Below the pieces are notes generated by a model. That model saw only the letters and a list, made by a program, of their open reading frames with translations. It did no database searches and had not been told where the DNA came from. Made by a program: the position numbers and the translations under genes. Positions 47,601 through 59,600 of a stretch of 64,000 nucleotides of DNA are shown here, piece by piece. The stretch's first letter is position 1. Each line of letters opens with the position of its first letter. Origin of the DNA: Hippopus hippopus (Eukaryota; Mollusca; Bivalvia; Cardiida; Cardiidae); the NCBI GenBank assembly GCA_946811185.2, contig OX328101.1:27202122-27266121 (forward strand). The letters run 5' to 3'.

Positions 47601-50600
47601 ATCTGACAGAAAAACAATCAGGAATTATTGGACAATGACAAGCTTTCTCAGGATTTTTTCTTGGGACTTTTTCAAACAGAGGTCATTTGACCCCTTTAAC
47701 TCTTTACCAAATGACAAAATGTTAGACTGGTCGAAAATGAAAGCAGTTGCAAACGACAATTTTAATGTGCCTCAAATGGAGAAAACCGTCTTAGAAAGGG
47801 TGAGAAAAAATTGTGGGAAAAGGAGAAAATGCTGGTTACCAGCATTTTCTCCTTTTCCCACAATGTTTTCAAAAGGCCTTCTTCATCAGGGTCGTTAAAA
47901 CTCGGGATTAGGTGGTAAAGAGTTAAAATGATTAAACAAAGGCAAACACCTAACTCTTTCCCAAATAAGCCCATGTTTTCTCCACCCCACAGAAGAAGCC
48001 TTTCCCTCAACGTTTCCTACACTCTCAAAGAAATGTCCCAACATTCCAGCCACATTCAATCTCTCATCTGCAAATGCTTTCAATTTGGACAAGTCTGAAA
48101 CTTTGTCATGGGGTAAAAACTTAAACATATATCTTTACTAGTTTTCATCCAGTTTTTTTATCAATTTTTCTTTATTTTATAAAACTACATGTATAATCAT
48201 TTATGTATCTTTGTGCCAAATGTTGCCCAAGACGGTTGCAAGGTTGCACAGATTATAACAGATAGAAAATGCATTTCATTCTTTGGAGGCTATCCCTAGA
48301 CATTATAACAATAGTTTCCGGTTTAGATCCCTTGCATTTTTTTTATCCCATACACCTTATACTGATTTTTTATCTACTATTATACAGCTTACTAGATTCT
48401 ATACACTGTAAAGTTTTGACAGCCTTTGTTTACTCTCTGGCTGTAAAGATGTATCTTTAAATACAAGGCGACACTAAGAAAATTTGGGGGATTTATTAAA
48501 AGAAATAGGGGGGTCAGGGGAAACCCTACTTGCTGGACAGGGGAGGAGAGTTTGGGGTATAACTGGTCTGATCCTATTATACTGAAGATAGAAAAAAACT
48601 AGTACGAAGACAGCAGAGCTTGCCACACAAAGGAGGATAAATGTTGAGGTGTTACTGAACAAATGTTCTGGTAGTGCTGCTATTTGCAACCATGATGTTC
48701 ATATGACCAGGGTCAGTATTTACCAACCATTCCTAAGAACATTCTTTGTCTTAGTCTTTAAGATTTTCAACATTTGAAAGTAACACAACTTCTGATTGGC
48801 TAAACCAACTGGTTTAGCCAATCAGATGTTGTGTTACTTTAAAATTTAACAAATTCTGAAGAATAAGACCAAGAACGTTCTCAAGAATAGTTGGTGAATA
48901 TGGACCCAGATGACAAAATTTCAGGCTTGTTCAATCTGAAAGTGTTTGCAGAGTAAAGGATTTGTCTCTAAATGGCAAGAAAATATCAGAAAAGGATAAC
49001 CTGCATTTTCAACTTTTTTTCACAATGTTTTCAATAGCATAGAGGTTTTTGGTAAATGGTATAAATGAAAGAAACTTGCAGATGTATTTTCAATACCAAT
49101 CTTTCCTTTTATCCCAACATATTTGTTGTCAATTTGGATACATCTAAAATGTTCTTGTAATGTAAAGAGTTAACTGACCTTTGAGTTTACGACTCCTGCA
49201 TGAAACTACACATTTCATTTCATACATTTCAAACATACCTTTTTGGGATTCATGTTGTTCAAGTTTTTCTTGATGATCCCAGCCCACAGCACTTCTATCC
49301 ATGTTTTCCTTTTGAACACCATATTTGCCCCCAAAACCTTTGGAATAATCTGTAATTAAAAAAGTTAATAATGAATGCTTTATTCCTAATTGAAAGATCA
49401 AACTATTCTCAATTCAAAGCAAATGTCAAATTCAAGGACTAGCCATGCCATTGGTCGAGACATATCAGCATCTTAGATGGCTAGCCTCTGAATTGAAAGT
49501 TAGAACAACAATTAGAAAATTAGAATTTTTGGTGGAGAACAAAAAAAATTGTGACATTCTCATTATTCAATCATTATTTTTTTACTACAACCTTAGTTGT
49601 TGGCACTCACTCCAACAGTCTAAATAAATGTACTAATGAATATCCTTATAAATGAAATAACCATACCTCTTTACAAGCTAACAAATATTTAGACTTGTCT
49701 AAATTGGGAGCACTTACAGAAAACAAATCAGATGTGGCTGAACAGATAAGATTTGTCAGTGATGGGTTGAAAACATGGCTGGATATAAGAAAATGCTGGT
49801 TTCCACCCTGTTTTTAAAAGCTCTCTTTCTAAACAGCAACAAATCATGGGATTATTTGGTAAAGGGTTAATACTTTAGTATTAAATGTACCTTTTTGTGA
49901 TTCATGTTTCTCTACCTTCTCCTGGTGATCCCAGCCCACTGCAGATTTATCCACTCTGTCTTTCTGTACTCCGAATTTACCACCAAACCCAGCAGAGTAA
50001 TCTGTATTAAAGTTATCGAGATTGAGAAAATGAATTAGGCAAGAGACATAAGATTGATAGTAAATCAAACATAGGGACTATTACATCACAACTGTAGGTA
50101 GCATATAAAAGAACACATTGCAAAAAGAAGCAATCATTTACCACATGCAATCACATTTTTTAAACATGTCTTTATTCCTTAGAGTACTACAAATGTACAT
50201 AATTAACCCTTTACCAGACGACAAAATTTTAGCCTTGTCCAAATTGAAAGCATTTGCAGATGACAATTTCAATGTGGCTTAAATGGTGCAACTTTTTCTT
50301 TGATAGAGTAGAAAACATTGTGATAAAAGGAGAAAATGCTGGTAACCAGCATTTTCTCCTCTTCCCACAATGTTTTCAAAAGGCTTCTTTCCCAGGGTCG
50401 TTAAAAGTCGGCACTGTGCGGTAAAGGGTTTAAGCAAATTTTTCTATTCAGGAATAAGAACCCAATATTGCAATGTCAAGAAATTTCTACCAAAACAATT
50501 AACAAAATAGCTGACAATGCAGATCGTAAGATCAAACTGTGTATTATGTTTGGTCTGATTCTAATCTAGACTGTCTGCAAAAAAGCAGCCTGATCTTAGT

Positions 50601-53600
50601 CTACAATAATTGAAACTAGAGGCGCTTGAGCGCCTGTATCGCTCCACAGGCCTGATATTTCTATAATGGCGAAAGGAAGTTTTTAACAATTATCATTCAA
50701 TCCTGCATTTTAGCTCACTGAAGAAACAATTTGGTAGACAACCACCATAGGAACTTACCTGCAAAACAACAATGAAATCCAATGAATAGTTTTAGAGAAG
50801 AAATTTTTCAAAGATTTTACTTTATAACATAAAAGGAAAATGAGTCTCCCATAAAAGCCATGTTTTTTGACAGATCTTTTTTTTTTTAAGGAATTCTGTA
50901 AACCTGTATCTAAGGAACATTCCTGTAAAATAATAATGCTATCCAAATAGCAGTTTGGGAGGAGAAGATTTTTAAAGGTTTTTTACTTTGGTTGCCATAG
51001 CAACCAGAATTCTTCATGGAACACAATTATTTGAAGGAATTTGAAAGAGGACCACCAAAGGAACATTCCTGTGAAATTTGGTAAAAATCCAGTCAATAGT
51101 TTCTGAGGAGAAGTTTTTTAAAGAAAAAGTTTATGGACACACGCACGGACGAACGAACGGACGGACGCACGCACGACGGACACAACGCCATGACAATAGC
51201 TCACTGGTCTTCGGCCAGTGGAGCTAAAAACAATTGAGCCATGTGCTGGAAAAAGGGGGCTTAATACATCTTCGTAATATATGATACCAAGCAAGTCATC
51301 ATATAATTATGGGTCCATAAAATCCATTTTTTTCTGACAACCGACTGAATCATGAGGTAAACTGGTCTTTGGACATACAGAAAATTGACCAACAGCAAAA
51401 AGTTTTGGCCCAGGTCAGCCTGCGCGGAGTGCGCAGGCTGACCTAGATCGATACTTTTTGCATATGCATTAAGCCCTCTTTTCACAGAGCATGGCTCAAC
51501 TTGATTAGTGCTCAGAACTCTAAGATGTCGATGGTCAACAAACTCGATGAACTTAGCTTTTAAGTCTCTTGTCTCTATTTCTTTTTTCATCACAAATTAT
51601 TTATAAACCCTAAGCATTTCAACTTGCCTATCTATTGGACAGCACTGATCAAGATCAGACTACAAGAATCAGTGTGCTGATCTTAGATCTATGTTGTTCA
51701 ATACTTTATGACTCATTCTGACCAAAAACAACCTTGAAACTGTCGCTTTATTGCCTTTCTTTCTTCCTGAAAATGACAGTTTCAAACTTATTGTCTATAT
51801 GTCAAATGTCAATTTCATATTTTCTAGTGTTCTTATTGTAAAAGACACAAACAAGAAACAATTACTGATAAATTGGGTAAGCTATGAAGGACTAAAAGGA
51901 CAAAGCAGAGGAAAATTTGCAGCAAAGAAAAGCTTTTCACAAATGCACTTTAAACTGCAAAGCCATGAAGCAGCTATTTAATTCTGCAACAAAGGACAAC
52001 ATTTTGGGCTGCCACAGTATAACTGAAATAATGTTGAAAACGGTGTTAAACACCATATAATCAATCAATCAAACGACATTTTGGACTTGCCATAATTGAA
52101 ATTTTTATTGATAACAAATTAACTGCTCCTAAAATGATGCAATTTGTATCTGAGAGAGTAGAAAACATTGTGAGAAAAAGATAAAGACAAATGGTTGCCT
52201 CCATTTTCTCCTTTTCCCACAATGGTTTTAAAATTCTGGGTTTTTATAGGGCTGTCTATGCAGAGACCTGTTTGGGTTAACCCTTTATCACGCAAAGCCG
52301 ACTTTTAACAACCTTGAGAAATAAGACTTTGGAAAAACATTGTGGGAAAAGGAGAAAATGTTGGTAACCAGCATTTTCTCCTTTTCCCACAATTTTTTCT
52401 ACCCTATGAAAGATAAATTTTACCTTTTATGCAACATTTAATTTGTCATGTGCAAATTCTTTCAATTCGGACCAGTCTAAAATTTGGTCGAGTGGTAGAG
52501 GGTTAAAGGGTTCAAGAAAGCTCATTCAAGACGTTTACAGAGTTACATATATTTAGATACTATTTTTTACCTTTCTGGGACTCATGCTTCTCCAGTTTTT
52601 CTTGATAGTCAAAGCCCACAGCATTCTTATCTATACGATCTTTCTGGACTCCATATTTACCTCCAAAGCCAGTGGAATAGTCTGGGGGCATACCATTTTA
52701 AGATTTTTATTTCTTTACCACACAATCACGAGATTTCACAAACTTGAAGATTTGGATTGGTTTGGTTTGTATTGGAGTTTAACGCCGTTTTAACAGCTTT
52801 AGTCATACCATGGCGATCAGTGATGCACCCATGTGCTTCCTGGCTTTCTCACACCAGTACTGACACAACTTGCTTTCCAAAGCCACTGACTACTTTTCTC
52901 ACATGCATCAGAGGTGAGATGCGAAAAATCGCCTGAAAGAAAGTTCGCTGCAACCGTGTATCGGACCTGCAACCTCCAGGTCATGAGTCAGATACGCTAA
53001 CCACTGAGCTACCCCGCCACAAACTTGAAGAACAAGGCTTTGGAAACATTGTAGAAAAAGGAGAAAATGCTGGTAACCAGCATTTCTCCTTTTCTCACTA
53101 TGTTTCCTATCCTTCACAATACAAATCCTATCATTTGAGTTATACTGAATGTGTCACCTGCAGATGCTTTCAATCTAGATCAGTCTAAAATTTTAAACCC
53201 TTTACCATTCAGAAGTACTTTTAAACACCCTCAATTGACCTATTTTTTCAGAACATTCTCAGCAGAGGACATGTACAATTTTGGCAACTTTAATCACTCA
53301 ACTTACAAATGGCTTGCAACACGCAAAAAGGGGCATTCGGACATTTGTGTAAAACGTCTTCTCCGATCAGCCTGCGCAGTGCGCGCAGGCTAATCTGAGA
53401 CAGCACTTTACAACTACATTAGATTTTGTGCTACAGTAGACTTGCGCAAAACAGAAAATTACATAAAAAAAATGGAATGTGTCATTTCGGATTAGCCTGC
53501 GCGGACTGCGGGGGCTGATTCCAGACGACACTTTATGCAAATGTCTGAATGCCCCTTTTCGCATGTTGCAGGCAAAATAAGACTTTGATTGCCTCTCCTC

Positions 53601-56600
53601 TAACCCTTTACCAAACAATCAAGTGTTTTAACAGCCCTCAGCATGAAAGCTTTGGAAACATTGTGGAAAAGGAGAAAATGCTGGTAACCAGCTTTTCAGT
53701 TGTTTCCCACACTGCTTTCAAAAGCAGTTTTCTTAAAGACTGTAAAAATAAGGGATTGTTTGGTATAGGGTTAAAAAAAATATATATAAATACCATGTCA
53801 ATACTGTTCACTCATAGAAGGTAGCGAATTTCATTTTCATAAACAAGAGCACTCCATGGGTGTGTCAGCGCTCGGCTGCAAGTACTAGTGCTTGATTTTG
53901 AAAGAAAATTCTAATTTAAAAAAGGGGCACAACTGTGTAAAAAATGCTTTGATAGTTAGCTGCCCTTGTTGTTTAGGTTCCCCTTTTAACAGTTAACAAC
54001 TTGTCCAAGTTTGAAATACATGTCTTCACTAATAACAGATACTACAAAATGTCAAAGTTTTTGCACAATGACACCACAGATGCCACCACCAGGGCTAGAA
54101 CAATACCTCGATGTTTTCTTCAAAAACAGCCGTAAACAAAAGTTCATTAAACATACAATTATAGAATGCTTTAGTAGTAATTTTCAAATATACATGTACC
54201 TTTGAACTGAAAATTGTTAATATTTAACCTACAAACAATAGTTTGATGAAGGTCAAACTCAAAAAATGTGGCTTGGTTAACCCTTTATCAAATAATCCCT
54301 AGTTTTCACGACCCTGGGAAAGAAGGCTTTTGAAAACATTGTGGGGAAACAAGCATTTTCTCCTTTTCCCACACTGTTTTCTACCCTATCAGAGACCTAA
54401 AGCTAATTTGTACCACTTCTGAATTTGTCGTCTGCAGATGCTCTCAGTTTGGAAAAGTCTAAAATTTGTTGTTTAGGAAAGGGTTAAGTTCATGTAACTG
54501 TTTCAAATTTTAACAATATCAAACTCTTGAGGCTGCAATAATGGAGACAGCCTGAACTGAGCTTAACTCTTTACTAGATGACAAAATTTTAGACTTGTCC
54601 AAAGTGAAAGCATTTGCAGACAACAAATTAGATGTAATTCAAAAAATTGAAATTTGTTTGTGGACGGATGAAAACCAGCATTTTCTTTCTTTATCCACAA
54701 TGTTTTCATGTATTCTTCCTTGAGGTTGCTAAAACTCAGAATTGTGTGGTAAAGGGTTAACATGGCTTTGGATGCATTTTAACAATTCATATCAAAAAGA
54801 AAATTGCACAAGCATTAAGCAGACTTCATTTCAAGGAATACAATCAACATCAATTCAAGCCATAGCATGCAGCAGACTCAGTGACACTTTTAGGTAGCCA
54901 ATTTCATGATACAAAACTGGCAACATCTTCTATTTACTTGATATATAGTTATTAAACCCTAAATTGGCTTTCACTTCTATAATTGCCTTTGCTTCTAGTG
55001 CAAATCTAGATCAGACTGCACAAGATGTGTAGTTTGATCTTTGATCTACACTGTCTGCTTTACTGAAACACCACAAACAAAAGGCAGCCAGTTAAGTGCA
55101 ATTATCTTGGTCTTAATTTAGCATGAAAATGTCCATTGGGTTTATTTGGCCCCTTAGAGGTTAATTGTTCTGAACTCTCAAATCTGATACAAGTTAAAGG
55201 CCAAAAGGTGGCCAAAAATATCAAAGCAGTAGTTAAAATGCATTTGAATTTAAATCATTCCATTGGTAAGTATGGAAAATATTCTGCACCTATCCATGCC
55301 TTCTTGGATTTTCCTTTACCAATACTTTGCACATCATTTTTCTCAAGCCACTGGCTGCTTTCCCACCAAATCATTGCCAAAACAATGATCAGCAGTGAAA
55401 AACGAATGAATCCTGTGGCAATGACTATCACAAATCTTTGGAAATAAATTAAGTGAGCTGGGAATTTGAACCAGCTACCATCTAGTTTGTCAATTGACTG
55501 CACTCTTTACTAAATGACAAAATGTTACACTTTTCCAAACTGGAAGGATTGGCAGACAACAAATTAACTATGGCTAAACTGAAACAACCTGTATGTCTTT
55601 AAGAGGATAGAAAACATTGAGAGAAAAGGAAACAAGAGGGCCAAGATGGCCCTGGATCACTCACCTGAATTTTTGAGAGGATCATAGCCAATTTTTTTGT
55701 TGTTATTCCAAAACTTTTTCTTCAATAACTTCAATAAAAAAAAACAAGAGCACCGCATGCGGGTGCCAACGTTTGGCTGTTGGGTGCTGGATAGTAAGTT
55801 AAAATTCTAAGTCGAAAAAGGGGCATAATTTGGCACCAAGGGATCATTTCTGTGAAATTATTTCAAAATCTGACCAGTGGTTTCATAGAAGAATTTTTTT
55901 AGAATTTCTTCATGTCCGTATAGTACAAATAGCCCCCCACCACCATAGCCATGTTTCTTGACGTATCAAAATTTCGCGAACACTTTTTCAAAAGGGGCAT
56001 CCAAGGGACATTTCGGTGAAATTATTTCAAAGTCGGATGAGTGGTTTAAGAGAAGAAGAATTTCAAAGAATTTCTTTAAGTCCATACAGTGCAAAGAGCC
56101 CCCTCCCCCCCCCCCCCCCCCCTTCCAGCCATGTTTTTTGACAGATCAAAATTTTGTGAACACTTTTTGAAAAGGGCCACCCAAGGAACATTTCTGTGAA
56201 ATTATTTCAAAATCTGACCTGCGGTTTCAGAGGAGAAGATTTTTAAAGGATTTCTTAGAAAATTCCATTTGGTTGCCATGGCAACCAGAGTTTTTGATGG
56301 AATCATATTCTGTGAACAATTTTTAAAGAGGACCTCCCAAGGAACATTCCATCAAAGTTTAGTCCAAATTGGCCAAGCGGTTTAGGAGGAGAAGATGTTT
56401 AAAGAATTGTTGACACCGCACAAGTGCAAAGAAACCCCCCCCCCACCCCAGCTCTGGCCATGTTTTTTGATGGATCAAAATTTCGCAAACATTTTTTGAA
56501 AAGGGTCACCCAAGGAACATTTCTATGAAATTATTTCAAAATCTGACCAGCTGTTTCAATGGAGAAGATTTTTAAAGAATTTCCTAGAAAATTCCATTTG

Positions 56601-59600
56601 GTTGCCATGGCAACCAGAGTTTTTGATGGAATTATATTCTGTGAACAATTTTTGAAGAGGACCTCCCACGGAACATTCCAGCCACGTTTGGTCCAAATTG
56701 GCCAAGCGGTTTAGGAGAAGATGTTTAAAGAATTGTTGACACAGCACAAGTGCAAAGAGCCCCCCAACCACAGCCATGTTTTTCGATGGATCAAAATTTC
56801 GCAAACATTTTTTGAAAAGGGTCACCCAAGGAACATTTCTGTGAAACTATTTCAAAATCTGCCCAGTGGTTTCAGAGTAGAAGATTTTTAAAGAATTTCT
56901 TTAAAAGGAACATTTCTGCCAAGTTTGGTTAACATTGGCCAAGTGGTTTAGGAGGAGATGATGTTTAAAGAATTGTTGACGATGCACGATGCACGACGGA
57001 CACAGGGTGATCCTAAGAGCTCCCCTTGAGCACACTGTGCTCAGGTGAGCTATAAATGCTGGCTACTAGCATTTTCTCCTTTATCCACAATGTTTTCAAA
57101 AGCTGTCTTTCAAGGGTTGTTAAAATTTAGGCATGTTTGGTGAAGATTTAAACCTAAAAATGATGGGTACTCATTCAAATGGTCTCATTGGGACACCTCT
57201 CATGACTATACGAAGCAAAGGCTTAGTGTAACAGCATGTCTAAAAGTGACTCACCTTTCTGAGAAGCATGTTTCTCTGTTTTTCCTTCATATTCAAAACC
57301 CACTGCAGACTGAAACAGATCGATATATATTTCAACCATTATACTGATACTAACAATTATGGACATTTATGGTTCAATATATTAACAACGTTACTACATT
57401 TAGGCAACTGTTGGACTCTTCTTGACAAACTGAACAGAGTGGCAATAATGGCCCTAAATCTACAAATTGAATGATAAAGAAAGAGAGCCATAAATTGAAT
57501 TGGATCTATCTGTAAGAAACTGAACCAGGACAGGTAGTGCAGTTGATAGCGTACAGGACTTCAGACAAGGGGTTGGAGGTTCCAATTCCCAGCTTGGGCA
57601 ATTTCTTTTTAAGAATTGTGACAATCACTGCAACAGGACTTATTCCTCTCTCATCCTTGATCATTTTTTTGATGTTGGTGATGTGGGAAAGCAGCCAGTG
57701 GCTAGGAAAGAATATTGTGTGAAGTGCTGGTAAAAGAAACTCCAAGAAAGCACTGATAAGTGCACTGGCCACCAGGATAAAACTGAAACAGTGTTGAAAA
57801 CGGCATTAAACACCATACAAATACACAAATAGTCCATAAGAAGTCTGTTTTTCATGTCTTTATTTCATGTAATACTTCAGAAAGAAAATAATCCATGCAC
57901 CTATAGATCTAGTCATATCATGAAATATTCCTTTATCATTAAAAACAACAACAAACTAAGACACATGCACAAAAATGCTCAAAAACATTTTTGGCTTTTT
58001 TTTTTTTAAATAGAAACCAGGTTGAATTTAAAATACTTCTATCAACTATCAGGATGCAAATGTTAACTTTAATAATGCTTTTTAGACAGGTTTTGCACAA
58101 TAGAAAGTAGAGTCTGGGTCTGTATTAACCAATCATTTTCAAGAATATTCATGGTCTTTTTCTTCAAGATTTTCTAAATCTGAAAGGAACATAACTTGAT
58201 TGGCTAAACCATTTGGTTTAGCCAATCACAAGTTGTGTTACTTTCAAATTTAGAAAATTCTGGAGTATAAAACAAAGAATGCTTTAAAGAATTGTTGGTG
58301 ATCTTGGATATTGACCTTCCTATAGTTCGTAAAATTGTCTGCCTACAAGAGCACTGACCTACCAGTACTAAGCTATACATGTATATGGGTCTTTCTAAGG
58401 GATTGATAATGTGTTTTCTTTCTTTAGCAGAATAAATTCCGAACAAATATTACCAAATCAATTGATTAATTAATCTAAATCTGATATAAGATGCAAGATA
58501 ATGTTAGTAATACTCATTGTTTAAAAGGTTGAATGCAAATTTAGTTAAAAGTAGTTAATCATCATGCTCTAACATACAAGAGATCATTGTTTATTCACAC
58601 TTTGTAGGAAATTTTATGACTTTTATCAAGTAGCTGAAGAGACAGAGGTATTTGATATGAATTTAGCTACTTCAACAAAAATTCACTTGATTGGTAAGTT
58701 TCTTGGAGGTAGTTTAGCATTCATCTATAGCAAACAAAACAATGTGGTCTGGCTGACATGCAAAAAGACATAAAATGCCCTATGATGACATTCATTTAAT
58801 GACCTATGATAACATTAGATATTTATTTACCCTTTACCGCACAACGCCGACTTTTAATGACCCTAGGAAAGAAGCCTTCTGAAAACAATGTGGGAAAAGG
58901 CGAAAATCCCACAATGTTTTCTACCCTATCACAGAAACATTGCATCATTTAAGCAACATTGAAATTTTCATCTGCAAATGCTTTCAATTTGGACAAGGCT
59001 AAAATTTTGTTGTCTGTAAAGGGTTAAAGCACAAGTTCATATAGAGATAGCGTACAAACCCTAACCCTGATCCAATCAGATAAACTTTTGAGAAAATAGC
59101 TGACTGCATAGAAATACTATTAAAGCTAGTAGCTACGTCTCATGAGCTACCTGCCTTTCCCCATATTTGCAAATGTAGTTCTGTCTGTCCCTGCTATTGT
59201 AAGCTTTGGACAGCAGTGTGGGAAAAAGAAAAGTCACTTCTTACATTGAATTGCTCCTTATACCATAATTTTTTCAATACTATATCAAAAAGATTCTTTG
59301 TCTTCACTTCAGAGTTTTGTCTCTTGGACGATAAGTTTAAGTTATTTGATATGATCATCTGATATTAACCCTTTATCACTCAATCCCGAGTTTTAACGAC
59401 CCTGATAAAGAAATCTTTTAAAAACATTGTGGGAAAAGGAGAAAATGCTGGTAACCTGGATTTTCTCTTTTTCCCACAATATTTTCTACCCTTCCCTAAA
59501 CAAATTTCAATTTTTGGCTCTCATCTAATTTGTCGTCTGCAAATGCTTTCAATTTGAACTAGTCTATAATTTTGTCGTATGGTGAAGAATTAACATAGAG

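Larger units (their letters stand above)
45860..52681 (-). other. CTTN: Cortactin repeat-exon array (five 111-bp exons)
   Basis: Five consecutive exons (52681-52571, 50001-49891, 49349-49239, 47602-47492, 45970-45860) are each exactly 111 bp, begin and end in phase 1, and encode exactly one 37-residue repeat. Each starts 'DYS-GFGGK-GVQK' (the D codon is split over the junction) and ends 'HESQK'. Because the exons are symmetric and one repeat long, adding or losing one keeps the frame. The introns between them are filled with R3 MITEs. Confidence 0.93.
55503..57155 (+). mobile_element. R3 MITE split by an R6 element
   Basis: The left half (55503-55631, 'ctttactaaatgacaaaatg' to 'gagagaaaagg') and right half (57053-57155, 'aatgctggctactagcattt' onward) together make one R3 copy. 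The segment between is an R6 insertion. Confidence 0.82.
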
